NCBI RefSeq assembly: GCF_041902385.1
Contig: NZ_CP169244.1
Coordinates: forward strand, 3,348,001-3,412,000
Source of the DNA: Arcticibacter sp041902385
GTDB taxonomy: Bacteria; Bacteroidota; Bacteroidia; Sphingobacteriales; Sphingobacteriaceae
Direction: 5' to 3'
Length of the DNA stretch: 64,000 bases
Part shown: one piece after another, positions 1 through 8,388 of the stretch
Position numbering within the stretch: the first letter of the stretch is position 1
How the letters are laid out: every line of letters begins with the position of its first letter
Program-made: the position numbers and the translations under genes
Notes under the pieces: generated by a model
Seen by the model: only the letters and a program-made list of their open reading frames with translations
Databases searched by the model: none
Told to the model about the DNA's origin: nothing

Positions 1-618
1 GTGAAGCCGCAGGTCTCGCTCACAGAAGAGGGGCAGGTGAAGGTGGAGCTGCCGGAGATTAACCTCGACCGGGAACTGCTCGACCGCTTTTATGAGGCCA
101 AACGCTTCCGCATACGCTTTTTGCTGATCGCTTTTAATTTCCGGGAGGAGTTTTATGAGCTGGTAGACATGAAAGAGGTGGTAATGGACAGGGGAGAGCA
201 AATTCCCGCTCAGGAGCTGCTGTTTGATAACGACCGGCCCAAAGGCTCCTTGGTACTGCTTTCGGCCTCAATTGACTACCTGAGCTATAACCGGCTCGAC
301 AAAAGCTACGAGCCGCTTAATACGAAGGAATTCTCGCCCTGCGATATTATCGCGGCTTTTCCGGCCAGTGATGAAGCAGAGCCGGGCTACCGGAAGCAGC
401 GTTACCAGGAGCTGCCTGAGTCGACGCGCAACAGTCGGACGGGCCTGTTCGGCGGCTATAAAGGAGCTGCGATGCGCGAGAAAGTGGATAAGCTGAACGG
501 GCAGGGGCGACAGTGGCATTCCTGGGGAGCGGAAGACAGTGGCATCGGGGGAAGGAAGTGGCAGAAAGAAGATGACTGGAAGGATATGATAGGCAAGCGA
601 ACGTCTTTTAAGGAATAG
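1..618 (+). CDS. Hypothetical protein, possibly cut by the window edge
   Basis: An open frame runs from the first base (GTG) to a stop at 616-618, so the true start may lie outside the window. The visible 205 residues are soluble and charged, with no signal peptide or membrane segment. The C-terminal 70 residues are rich in Gly, Trp, Lys and Asp and look low in structure. I recognise no family. Codon use is GC-rich like the next three genes, which fits the chromosomal side of the element boundary. The frame is long and uninterrupted, so a real gene is likely, but no function can be assigned. Confidence 0.6.
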   Translation: MKPQVSLTEEGQVKVELPEINLDRELLDRFYEAKRFRIRFLLIAFNFREEFYELVDMKEVVMDRGEQIPAQELLFDNDRPKGSLVLLSASIDYLSYNRLDKSYEPLNTKEFSPCDIIAAFPASDEAEPGYRKQRYQELPESTRNSRTGLFGGYKGAAMREKVDKLNGQGRQWHSWGAEDSGIGGRKWQKEDDWKDMIGKRTSFKE

Positions 619-699
619 AGAAATACACGTTCGTGATTCGGTTCCCGCTTAAATTAATATATTTGGTTAGCCTTATTTTTATGGCGATACCAAACTTCT

Positions 700-1377
700 A
701 TGGTCAGGATCCTTATTACCCTCCTTGTCTTTGGTCTACTTACAGACGCCCGGTCGCAGACGAGGGCCAGGGGAGAGGTGTCGGATCTTGCAACAGGCGC
801 AAAAATAAAATTTGCCTCGGTGAGGAATCTGAACAACGGGGAGTACACCGTAGCTGACAGCAGCGGGTATTTCAGCATCCCTGCCGCCAGGGGAGACCGG
901 CTGGAAGTCCACGCCCTTTCGTATGTCAACGATACGGTAGAGGTGACGAACGAGCGCATTCTGTACGCTTTTCTGCAAAGGATGACTAATGTCCTCAATG
1001 AGGTGCGGATACTGCGAATGAAACCGCTGGATCTGCCGGTGTCGGCATTTCATGGACAGTCGATGGTTTACAAAAGAGATTATGACGAGAAGGAGATCGG
1101 AGGCGTCGTATTCCGGATATGGTACTGGAAGAAGGATGAAAAGAGGAGACAGAAGAAGGAAGAGACTATCCGGAATTACGAGTATCTAACTAAAGTTCGT
1201 AGTGAGTTTACGGACGAGAATGTCGCCAGATATGTCCCTCTTAAAGGAGAGGATCTGAATGCGTTTGTGAAAGCTTATTCCCCCTCTGCCGAAGATGTGT
1301 TTCGGGGCGACTTTAACCTGGTGATCTACATTAATGAATGCTATAAAAGGGTTAAAGAAACAAAAAACAAGAAATGA
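700..1377 (+). CDS. Exported protein with carboxypeptidase-like regulatory domain
   Basis: The protein has 225 residues. The first 20 form a signal peptide (MVRILITLLVFGLLTDARSQ). Residues about 22-80 match the carboxypeptidase-D regulatory-like beta-sandwich common in Bacteroidota: a G-x-V-x-D-x-x-T-G start, then a DSSGYFSI strand and a short turn. This fold occurs on TonB receptors and on small envelope proteins. The C-terminal half is charged and has no recognised domain. The ATG at 700 was chosen because it gives a clean signal peptide. A role at the cell surface or periplasm is inferred; the substrate is unknown. Confidence 0.65.
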   Translation: MVRILITLLVFGLLTDARSQTRARGEVSDLATGAKIKFASVRNLNNGEYTVADSSGYFSIPAARGDRLEVHALSYVNDTVEVTNERILYAFLQRMTNVLNEVRILRMKPLDLPVSAFHGQSMVYKRDYDEKEIGGVVFRIWYWKKDEKRRQKKEETIRNYEYLTKVRSEFTDENVARYVPLKGEDLNAFVKAYSPSAEDVFRGDFNLVIYINECYKRVKETKNKK

Positions 1378-1466
1378 AACCATCATGTGCGCTTCACACA
1401 CACCGAGATGAATAGAAACGTGGTACACATGATAGTTTCATTGCCATTAAAAAACGAATTACTCTA

Positions 1467-2378
1467 ATGAAATACCTGATAATGGCACTTTCAATCCTGG
1501 CCTGTTTTAGTGCTTCCGCACAGAAAACGGACGAGCGATTGCATGAGTTGCTGGAGAAAACGCTGAGGGGCTTTAATGGTGTGGCGGGCGTTTATGTCCA
1601 ACATCTCAAGAAGAACAACGGCGCTGCAATCAACGCCGACACCTTGTTCCCTACGGCCAGTATGATTAAGGTCAGCATCCTCTGCGGCGTGATGGACAAG
1701 ATTGAGAAAGGGGAACTTCAGTATAATCAGAAGCTGGTCTACCGTGATTCTCTGCTCTATCCCGGGGTAGATCTGCTCGGATCTTTTAAGGACCGCGACA
1801 CGATTGACCTGAGTAAAGTGGCCATGCTGATGATCACCATGAGTGATAATACCGCCAGTTTATGGCTTCAGAAACTGGTGGGCGGCGCTTATATCAACCG
1901 ATGGCTTGAAGGAAATGGCTTTACAGCTACGAGGGTCAACTCGCGGGTGGAAGGACGGGAGGCGATGCGGAAGATATACGGATGGGGCGTGAGTTCGCCG
2001 TTTGAGATGTGCCGCCTTTTTACTTTGATCAGGGATGGGAAAGCAGTAAGCGAGGCTGCCAGCGAACGAATGTACCGTAGTCTGGTTAGGATCTACTGGG
2101 ATGATGGCGCCTTGTCTCAAATCCCTCCTTATATTCAGGCGGCGAGTAAGCAGGGCTTTGTGGACGACTCGCGCTCTGAAACCGTACTTGTCAACGCTCC
2201 GCATGGCGACTACGTTTTTTCGGTAATGACGAAAAACAATAAGGATACCAGCTGGAGAAAAGATAATGAGGCGAGTGAGCTTATTCGCCGGATTTCGGCA
2301 CTTCTCTGGCATTACTACGAGCCTCAAAATAAGTGGAAGCCGGCAAAAGGGATCGACAAGTATATGCTGAATGAATAG
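1467..2378 (+). CDS. Class A beta-lactamase-related serine hydrolase
   Basis: The 303-residue protein starts with a signal peptide ending near ASA at residue 18. It carries the serine penicillin-recognising signature: SMIK as the SxxK nucleophile box (about residues 66-69), SDN near residue 131, and KQG in the position normally held by KTG. Length and motif order match class A beta-lactamases. The family hydrolyses beta-lactams through an acyl-serine intermediate in the periplasm. The KQG variant and the lack of a clear ExxxN omega-loop motif leave open whether it is an active beta-lactamase or a related DD-peptidase-like hydrolase. It sits in the GC-rich left part, apparently chromosomal. 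Confidence 0.75.
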   Translation: MKYLIMALSILACFSASAQKTDERLHELLEKTLRGFNGVAGVYVQHLKKNNGAAINADTLFPTASMIKVSILCGVMDKIEKGELQYNQKLVYRDSLLYPGVDLLGSFKDRDTIDLSKVAMLMITMSDNTASLWLQKLVGGAYINRWLEGNGFTATRVNSRVEGREAMRKIYGWGVSSPFEMCRLFTLIRDGKAVSEAASERMYRSLVRIYWDDGALSQIPPYIQAASKQGFVDDSRSETVLVNAPHGDYVFSVMTKNNKDTSWRKDNEASELIRRISALLWHYYEPQNKWKPAKGIDKYMLNE

Positions 2379-2510
2379 CGCTGAAGCGGGGATCCTTCGT
2401 GACGGGAGGCGATCCGTTCTGTTGAGAACCGATATTCGTGAGGCAATCCTTAGAAGTGGCCACTATTAGAAGTGGCCGCTATACAAACTATATTTGAGGA
2501 CCAAGACTTA

Positions 2511-4118
2511 ATGACGAAAATGTTTCCTTTAGCATGCCTCCGACTAGTATGTATTTTGTTCATTTGCTCGTTGGGCGTTTCCAGCGCCAGCGCCCAGAAG
2601 CGGAACATCAAGAATGATACGTTCTGGAACACCAGGGACGGAAAGCCGATTTACAGTCAGGGAGGTGGAATATTTACGTTTAAAGATCCCGCTACAGGAA
2701 GGGAGAAATACTACTGGTATGGAGCTCACTATAAGGGAGCGGAGGTGTACAGAAATTCGCCTGATAAAACGTATCAGGGCACAGGCTTTGAATCGGTTAC
2801 ATGCTACACCTCAACAGATCTGGTCAACTGGACATTCGAATCTGATGCCCTGATGAAGGAAGTAGCTAATGAGAAAGGCCCCGCCTTCTGGGTCGGACGT
2901 CTTGGAGTAGCTTATGTAAAGGAGATCAATCAGTATGCGATGTTTGTCCAGCATAATTCGGAAGTCTTGATCGCCGTCTCCGATCATCCTGCCGGTCCAT
3001 TCAAATGGCACCAGAAGATCAGCATGCTGGAAAAGATCGGAACGACGAATACAGGTGACCAGACCGTTTTCACAGATGAAGATAGCGGGAAATCTTACCT
3101 GGTGTTTTCTTATGGAAAAGGCCGGAACAAGATCTATGTGTCTGAAATTGGTATGAAAGACAGTAAGGTCGACCTGCTCGATTGTACAAAAGTCTTTGAG
3201 GGAGCAGGCCGCGAGGGTAATTGTATGTTCAAGTATAAGGGAAAGTACTATATGGCTGCGTCGAATCTGTACGGCTGGGATGCTTCGCTGGCCTACTATA
3301 TGGTAGCAGATAACGTGAGAGGACCCTATACTCCAACGAACGAAATGCTCGTTATGGATGGCTGTGGCGATGATTATGCGCATGTGACGCAAACTGGTTT
3401 TTTTGTTACCATCAGAGGCAGTAAACAGGAAACTGTTGTGTACTGCGGCGACAGGTGGGCCGATTTCGCGGGTAATGGACTGGGTTATAACCAGTGGGTG
3501 CCGCTCTCGTTTAATGGCGATAAGCCCTGTTTTAATTCCCTGGGATCCTGGAACCTGGACGCGCAGACAGGTGAATGGGAGGTTGCGAGTGATAATAATT
3601 TCGTAAAGAACGGAAGCTTTGATGCCGACCGCAAGAAGATGCCCAGTGCCATTAAGCCGGTGCAGACTTTTCTGATGGGCTGGAAGACCCGGGTCGTTAA
3701 GGGAAACAAAATCTCACTCGACAGTACCAGCTCGCCGGTCCTCAATTTTGCAAACAGTGAAGAAGACAGGAGGCGGGTAACAGGAGAGTGGAGCCTTCAT
3801 ATCCACGATCGCGTAGACTTTCATCGAAATATCTCACAGATGATCAGCTCATCTCCGTATGTGAAGCTGAAGGACGGCTTTTACACGCTTAAGGCCAGCA
3901 TCCGGAACAGCGGAGGCTTCTCGCTTCTTGAGATGTACGCCGAAAGTGCGGGTAAACGGGTTGCGAACGTGGTGAAAGGTATGAATACAGAATGGACCAC
4001 GATAGAGCTAAAGCGTGTACCGGTAAGAAAAGGGCGTGTGGAAATCGGGTTCGAAGCGGAAGGCAGTGCGGGAGCTTCCTGTCAGGTAGATGACGTTTCT
4101 TTTATTCGTGAAAGATAG
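2511..4118 (+). CDS. Secreted glycoside hydrolase, GH43-like, with C-terminal carbohydrate-binding-like domain
   Basis: The ATG at 2511 gives a signal peptide (hydrophobic run then ASAQ). A start 39 bases upstream is also open. The next 330 residues look like a five-bladed beta-propeller of the GH43 type: YYWYGAHY in the first blade, TSTDLVNWTFE, a GDQTVFTDEDSGKSYLVFS strand carrying the likely acid, and YYMAASNLYGWD. Residues about 370-535 form a beta-rich region with FVKNGSFD and VDDVSF, typical of a carbohydrate-binding module. GH43 enzymes cleave arabinan, xylan or galactan; the exact substrate cannot be read. This is the last gene before the putative element boundary. Confidence 0.75.
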   Translation: MTKMFPLACLRLVCILFICSLGVSSASAQKRNIKNDTFWNTRDGKPIYSQGGGIFTFKDPATGREKYYWYGAHYKGAEVYRNSPDKTYQGTGFESVTCYTSTDLVNWTFESDALMKEVANEKGPAFWVGRLGVAYVKEINQYAMFVQHNSEVLIAVSDHPAGPFKWHQKISMLEKIGTTNTGDQTVFTDEDSGKSYLVFSYGKGRNKIYVSEIGMKDSKVDLLDCTKVFEGAGREGNCMFKYKGKYYMAASNLYGWDASLAYYMVADNVRGPYTPTNEMLVMDGCGDDYAHVTQTGFFVTIRGSKQETVVYCGDRWADFAGNGLGYNQWVPLSFNGDKPCFNSLGSWNLDAQTGEWEVASDNNFVKNGSFDADRKKMPSAIKPVQTFLMGWKTRVVKGNKISLDSTSSPVLNFANSEEDRRRVTGEWSLHIHDRVDFHRNISQMISSSPYVKLKDGFYTLKASIRNSGGFSLLEMYAESAGKRVANVVKGMNTEWTTIELKRVPVRKGRVEIGFEAEGSAGASCQVDDVSFIRER

Positions 4119-4225
4119 GCACCGTTTTTTTATCGACTGGTTGTAGCCTTGAATCAAATCTATGACATATTGGTCCTTTGCTGAGGTATTCGACGAAGCT
4201 TTTGGAGTTTTTTAAGGCTCCTTCC

Positions 4226-4248
4226 TTGCGCCCACCTGGGCTCGAACG
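4226..4248. other. Candidate left attachment site (tRNA-3'-end-like motif)
   Basis: The reverse complement contains GTTCGAGCCCAGGTGGGCGC, which resembles a tRNA T-loop followed by an acceptor stem. It lies in the non-coding gap between the GH43 gene and the first mobile-element genes, where gene content and base composition both change. Many Bacteroidota integrative elements insert into tRNA 3' ends through a tyrosine recombinase, and one is present at the right edge of the window. No complete tRNA can be folded here. The assignment is inference; the other att copy should lie beyond position 64000. Confidence 0.35.
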
Positions 4249-4408
4249 CTTTATAGTAATTATCTAATTTTCAATTCTTTACCAGTTGCAATCTATCTTT
4301 GGTACTCTAATAGGTACTGCACCTGAATGATAATGCAAATATACGGTATTGCAACTGAAACAAGCACAAAGCGTACCAAAAAGAGTTAATTGACAAATAC
4401 TTAATCTT

Positions 4409-4603
4409 TTATTCAAGAAAGGTACGAATCTCTTCGATTTGCAAACCAGTATATTCCGAAAACTCGAAAATCGATACAAATTGATGCTTTGTCTTATTGT
4501 ATTTTTTTCTAATTGTTTGCAATAATCTGCAGCCGGAACGCTCGCTTCTTCCGGTAATCAACATCACGTCCTTTGGGTAGATACAAATTCTTTCAGTTAT
4601 CAT
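4409..4603 (-). CDS. Small ICE-associated protein, likely DNA-binding
   Basis: A 64-residue protein starting MITERICIYPKDV, with ITGRSERSGCRLLQTIRKKY and a C-terminal FSEYTGLQIEEI. It resembles a family of 60-80 residue proteins I recall as frequent in Bacteroidota mobile elements; the helix pattern suggests a winged or helix-turn-helix fold. It stands alone just inside the putative left element end. No catalytic residues are seen. Function is unassigned; DNA binding is inferred from size, charge and helix layout. Confidence 0.55.
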   Translation of the reverse strand: MITERICIYPKDVMLITGRSERSGCRLLQTIRKKYNKTKHQFVSIFEFSEYTGLQIEEIRTFLE

Positions 4604-4644
4604 AGCTTTAGAATTAAAGACGCAAGGTCAAAAAAAGCTATGTT

Positions 4645-4740
4645 TTCGAATGGACATTTATAAAAGTGTACCTCAGGAAATTTAACTGCTTATAAAATTT
4701 GTGCTTAATCTTTTTGAAATGGCACCGAATGTTTATTGAT
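4645..4740 (+). repeat. Partial copy of the HTH-gene leader at 17934-18016 with a decayed start
   Basis: About 75 bases here match the leader of the HTH gene at 18009, including GGACATTT, AAAGTGTACCTCA and TAATCTTTTTGA followed by ATGGC. After the ATG at 4720 the frame stops within seven codons, so this looks like the remnant of a paralogous gene. The two copies flank the whole metal-efflux block. The gap 4604-5000 otherwise holds only the terminator listed next. Confidence 0.5.
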
Positions 4741-4956
4741 ATATACTTTCCATCATTATAACTTTGGATACAATCAAAAGGAATATGCAGCTCCAAACGA
4801 TGCAAAAAGCAACCTTACTGGCTGCTAAATTGCTCTACGTTAATAGAAGGTTTTGATACCCAAACAGGTTCCGGTTAATCTCTGATAGAAGACAGGAAAG
4901 TAATTGTGTTGAGCCTGCCATAGCAAAGATATTTATGAGGGCTTAGCTATAAACAG

Positions 4957-4985
4957 AAAATGCCCTCCGAAAAGGGCATTTTTTA
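4957..4985. terminator. Bidirectional intrinsic terminator
   Basis: AATGCCCT, loop CCGAAA, AGGGCATT followed by a T run on the plus strand. The opposite strand also gives a hairpin followed by TTTTC. It lies directly after the stop of the leftward TonB receptor gene, so its main job is probably to end that transcript. Confidence 0.75.
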
Positions 4986-5000
4986 GTTCACTGGATTACA

Positions 5001-7163
5001 TTACAACCGGAACTTAATCCCGCCGTTCATTACAAAACCATCAAGTGGAGCATAAATATCCCGAAACACCGGATTTGAAATACTTCCTGTATAGATGTTA
5101 TCAAAACGAGTTTGACGGGTGTCGGTGAAGTTTTCAAAATTGAGGTAGATTGAAAATTTCTCCCACAGCTTTTCGGCCATGAAGCCGGTTATCCAGTACG
5201 ATTTTCCGGTACTGCCGTCATTTAGTTTTTGCTTGCTGTAGTAGTAGGCTTCCAATCCTAATTTCCATTTCTCTTCAACTTCATACATCAGCACGTTGTT
5301 GAGACGGTGTTTTGCAGTCAATGGGTTTTGCCAGGATTTACCGTCTGAGTGGATGTTAGCATCAGTAAAGCTGTATCCCACAAAAAGTTTAAAATCATCA
5401 TAAGTTAGCTTGACGTTGGTTTCCATACCCTTAGTGTCCATATGACCCGGCAGATTAACAAAGCGCAAATCGCCTGAGCTTTCTGTTTGCAGGGTTAATG
5501 GATTGTTCAGATAGGTGTAGAACAATAAATGATTGATGCTGAACGAAACATTGTCGTTGAACAAAGCGGTGCGATAGTTAACATCCCAGTTAGCTCCATA
5601 ACTTCTTTCCAGTTTATTGACAGCGCTTGAAATTGGGAGAACTTTCTGGTATTGTATACGCTCACTTTCTTCGGTAAAGATAGTTGGAGCTTTGTAACCA
5701 AGGCCTCCGCCAATGCGGGAATTAAACTTCTCGTTGAACTTAATAAGTGCTGAAATACGCGGAAGTAGGGAAAATCCGTAATCTACAACATAATCGCCTC
5801 GGAGACCGGTTTCCAGATCTAGCCAGGAGTTGACATGGGTATTGTTTTGCACGAAAGCTCCAAAGGTTGTTTGGTTATAATCCCTAAGCGAAAAGCTTGT
5901 TTTTTGAGACTCTTTGAAGTCATCCGTCCATAAGTTTGCGCCTAATACCCAATCCGTTTTGTCGTTACCTGTAGCATAGTTCGCTTCCGTGAAAGTAGCA
6001 TATTGCTTACCATCAAAAACATAGCCTGGAATGGTAATTCTACGGCTAAAATAGCTTACGCTGTTGCGGATGTTAAATTCTGATTTCTCTCCAAGCTTGT
6101 GCTTGAAAGCAAACTGGGTAGATAAACGGTCGGAATTATTGCGTTCGAAAAAGCTATTGCTGGCATCGCCTTCTTCTTTTATGAACTTGATATCACCACC
6201 AGTCCGTTCCTCAAAGCTTGTATTTACACCTACGTTTAGCGTAGTTTTATCATTGAAGTAGAAATAGAGTTTTGGGTTCACCGTATATCGGGTAAACTCT
6301 GGAATAGCGGTAAAAGCGCCGCTCCCGGGCGAATAAGGTTCATTACTGCTGCGGGATGCAAAGACTGTAAGTCCTACTTTATCAAATTTCTGGGCGAAAT
6401 AGCCATTTAAGTCAAGTCCGCCAGCCGTTGTTCCGTTGAGATGGAAGCTCAGTTCCCTTTCATCTTTCGGCGTTTTGCTGATCAGGTTCACCAATCCGGC
6501 AATGGCGCCACCGCCGTAGAGTGTCGATGCTGATCCTTTGATCACTTCGACTTGTTTCAGGTCAAGTGGCGGAGTTTGCAGCAAACCTAATCCGCTGGCC
6601 GCACCCGAATATAATGGAAATCCATCTTTAAGAATTTGGGTATAGCGACCGTCTAATCCCTGAATACGAATAGAAGCATTGGCACTTGTAGCCGAGGTTT
6701 GCTGTGTTTGAATACCTGTACTTTCATTCAGGATCATGCGGATATCCCCAGGCTTCATATTGCCTTTTTCGTCCAGCTCTTCGCCCGCAATTACCTCTAT
6801 ACGAGTTGGGACATTGGCAATGGTACGACTGCTACGGGTAGTAGAAATGACCACTTCTTCGAGCTCCTCATCTTCGGCAGCTTCGAGTTGCACAATCAGA
6901 TCTTCGTTTGTAGTGCGGGGCAGCGTCAAGCTGTCCGTTTTGGTAATAAAGCCAACGTATTTGTATTCCAGGACATATTTACCGTCCGGAATATTACTGA
7001 ATATTGCCTTTCCTGTAGCATCGCTTATCGTGCTTTTCTTTAAATTAACTATAGTTACAGTAGCGCCAATAAGGGCTTCTCCGTTTTTTGCGTCTTTTAT
7101 TTGAATGGATATTGTATTCTGGGCAAATGCGTTTAAAGCAAACATAAGCACCCAGAAAAGCAC
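5001..7163 (-). CDS. TonB-dependent outer-membrane receptor
   Basis: The protein has 720 residues. A signal peptide ends at AFAQ, followed by a carboxypeptidase-like regulatory domain (residues about 18-90) and a plug domain with GLDGRYTQILKDGFPLYSG and an ASTLYGGGAIAGLVNLISK stretch. A 22-strand-type barrel ends in GGIKFRL with the usual terminal aromatic/basic residue. Such receptors import metal chelates or other scarce solutes using TonB energy. It faces the same way as the metal-efflux genes and may handle a metal complex. The start is a GTG at 7161-7163. An ATG about 25 bases upstream is out of frame by one base, so the true start or an indel needs checking. Confidence 0.85.
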   Translation of the reverse strand: MLFWVLMFALNAFAQNTISIQIKDAKNGEALIGATVTIVNLKKSTISDATGKAIFSNIPDGKYVLEYKYVGFITKTDSLTLPRTTNEDLIVQLEAAEDEELEEVVISTTRSSRTIANVPTRIEVIAGEELDEKGNMKPGDIRMILNESTGIQTQQTSATSANASIRIQGLDGRYTQILKDGFPLYSGAASGLGLLQTPPLDLKQVEVIKGSASTLYGGGAIAGLVNLISKTPKDERELSFHLNGTTAGGLDLNGYFAQKFDKVGLTVFASRSSNEPYSPGSGAFTAIPEFTRYTVNPKLYFYFNDKTTLNVGVNTSFEERTGGDIKFIKEEGDASNSFFERNNSDRLSTQFAFKHKLGEKSEFNIRNSVSYFSRRITIPGYVFDGKQYATFTEANYATGNDKTDWVLGANLWTDDFKESQKTSFSLRDYNQTTFGAFVQNNTHVNSWLDLETGLRGDYVVDYGFSLLPRISALIKFNEKFNSRIGGGLGYKAPTIFTEESERIQYQKVLPISSAVNKLERSYGANWDVNYRTALFNDNVSFSINHLLFYTYLNNPLTLQTESSGDLRFVNLPGHMDTKGMETNVKLTYDDFKLFVGYSFTDANIHSDGKSWQNPLTAKHRLNNVLMYEVEEKWKLGLEAYYYSKQKLNDGSTGKSYWITGFMAEKLWEKFSIYLNFENFTDTRQTRFDNIYTGSISNPVFRDIYAPLDGFVMNGGIKFRL

Positions 7164-7214
7164 AAAATCTTTTCATGTATGTGATTAGTGAATATTATTT
7201 AAAAGGAATATTTG

Positions 7215-7535
7215 CTATGATTGATTAGCAGAGCTTTTAGGAGGTTGCCACACAGTAGTACTTGCATCTATCGGGTCTCCGCACATAACGGAGGAACTGT
7301 GTTTTACAGGGATATGAAAGCTAAGAAGAGCATCTGGTTTCGCCGGAAGTAGTACTGAAAAAAAGCAGTTGGCACAGGTACAAAGTACACTACACGATTC
7401 TTTTTCTTCTGATTGCTTATGCGTGTCTTTGCCAAGTTCCGTTTTCACTTCATCGGCACAATTATCTTCTTCTTTGCATACATCAAAGCCGGAGAAAAGC
7501 ATTATGATAATCATGAAAAGGGAAAACGCCTTCAT
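7215..7535 (-). CDS. Small Cys/His-rich exported protein ending in WQPP (DUF6660-like)
   Basis: From the internal Met (MKAFSLFMIIIMLF) there is a short signal peptide, then a charged stretch and a CSVLCTCANCFFS cluster followed by a C-terminal VWQPPKS motif. The gene at 16997 encodes a clear relative with the same CxCxxC cluster and IWQPP end. The two genes bracket the metal-efflux cluster, which argues for a metal-binding or sensing role in the periplasm. I recall such proteins as DUF6660-type neighbours of czc genes; this is memory, not a search. An upstream start at 7580 would add 15 residues but spoils the signal peptide. Confidence 0.65.
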   Translation of the reverse strand: MKAFSLFMIIIMLFSGFDVCKEEDNCADEVKTELGKDTHKQSEEKESCSVLCTCANCFFSVLLPAKPDALLSFHIPVKHSSSVMCGDPIDASTTVWQPPKSSANQS

Positions 7536-7598
7536 TGGCGGCAAAGATAGGGAATTGGTCAAAAACTCAACCGCATGCAAACTGAAATATGAGATAGT

Positions 7599-8330
7599 TT
7601 AGATTGATACGTTTTTGTAAAATCCAATCATCGGATTGTCCACTATAAAATAGGGTGTGGTTAACGTTACTATCATTTTTTTATCAAAGGGAACTTTACT
7701 GAAGGCAGTAATGTCAACCATGAAGGGATTAGGAGGCTCACTTTCATGTGTAAGAAAGTATCCAAATGGTCTGAAATTTATCTCAGACCACTTAGATATT
7801 ATCGGACCATTCTCGTCAAAATCGCCTATAATCATATATCCCAACATTCGTTTGTGAGTCGAAGAATTGGAATACAAAAAAATTTTAAGGTCATTGGGAA
7901 AATTGCTATTCTCTCTGTTTAGTAAATAATCTCTGACACCTTTAATCTCTCCGACAGAGCCCCCACTATCTGCAGCTACAAACATCATTAATATTTGCTT
8001 CAGTACATTGTGTGGTTTAATTGTGTATTCCCCACTTACGTATTCTTTTTGAGTATTTAATGTGAGAATTTCTAATCCCTGGTTACTAAACTCACAGAAA
8101 TCCTTAACGTACCAGTTGCCTGTATCATTATTGCATGATGCACAAATAGTTTGTTTTCCAAACCCTCTTTGACTTCGCATCTTTTTTCCAAATAGTCGGC
8201 TATTTTCATCATTCAAATGCTCATGTTTTTGAATAAAAATCGCTTTATTATTTAATGCACATTGAGGAGGTATGTGCTCAAATGTGAGTGGTTTCCAGTT
8301 TCCGCATAATGCGCAATTGCCTTCAGTCAT
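7599..8330 (-). CDS. HNH-like zinc-binding protein, unknown role
   Basis: The 243-residue protein begins with CALCGNWKPLTFEHIPPQCA and then has CASCNN near residue 62. Paired CxxC motifs with an intervening His-x-x-Pro-Pro are what HNH/zinc-knuckle proteins show. The rest is mixed alpha/beta without recognised motifs, and the second catalytic His of a true HNH nuclease is not obvious. It interrupts the metal-efflux gene set on the same strand and may be an unrelated insertion. Nuclease activity is possible but unproven. Confidence 0.55.
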   Translation of the reverse strand: MTEGNCALCGNWKPLTFEHIPPQCALNNKAIFIQKHEHLNDENSRLFGKKMRSQRGFGKQTICASCNNDTGNWYVKDFCEFSNQGLEILTLNTQKEYVSGEYTIKPHNVLKQILMMFVAADSGGSVGEIKGVRDYLLNRENSNFPNDLKIFLYSNSSTHKRMLGYMIIGDFDENGPIISKWSEINFRPFGYFLTHESEPPNPFMVDITAFSKVPFDKKMIVTLTTPYFIVDNPMIGFYKNVSI

Positions 8331-8388
8331 GCAAGCTAATATCGAATACGTCGAGCATATTAATTTATGAAATTAGTATTCATCAAGC

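Noticed and set aside
7599..8330. Restriction HNH endonuclease
   Set aside because: It has CxxC zinc pairs but not the full HNH catalytic set seen in the gene at 25104, and no methylase is adjacent.
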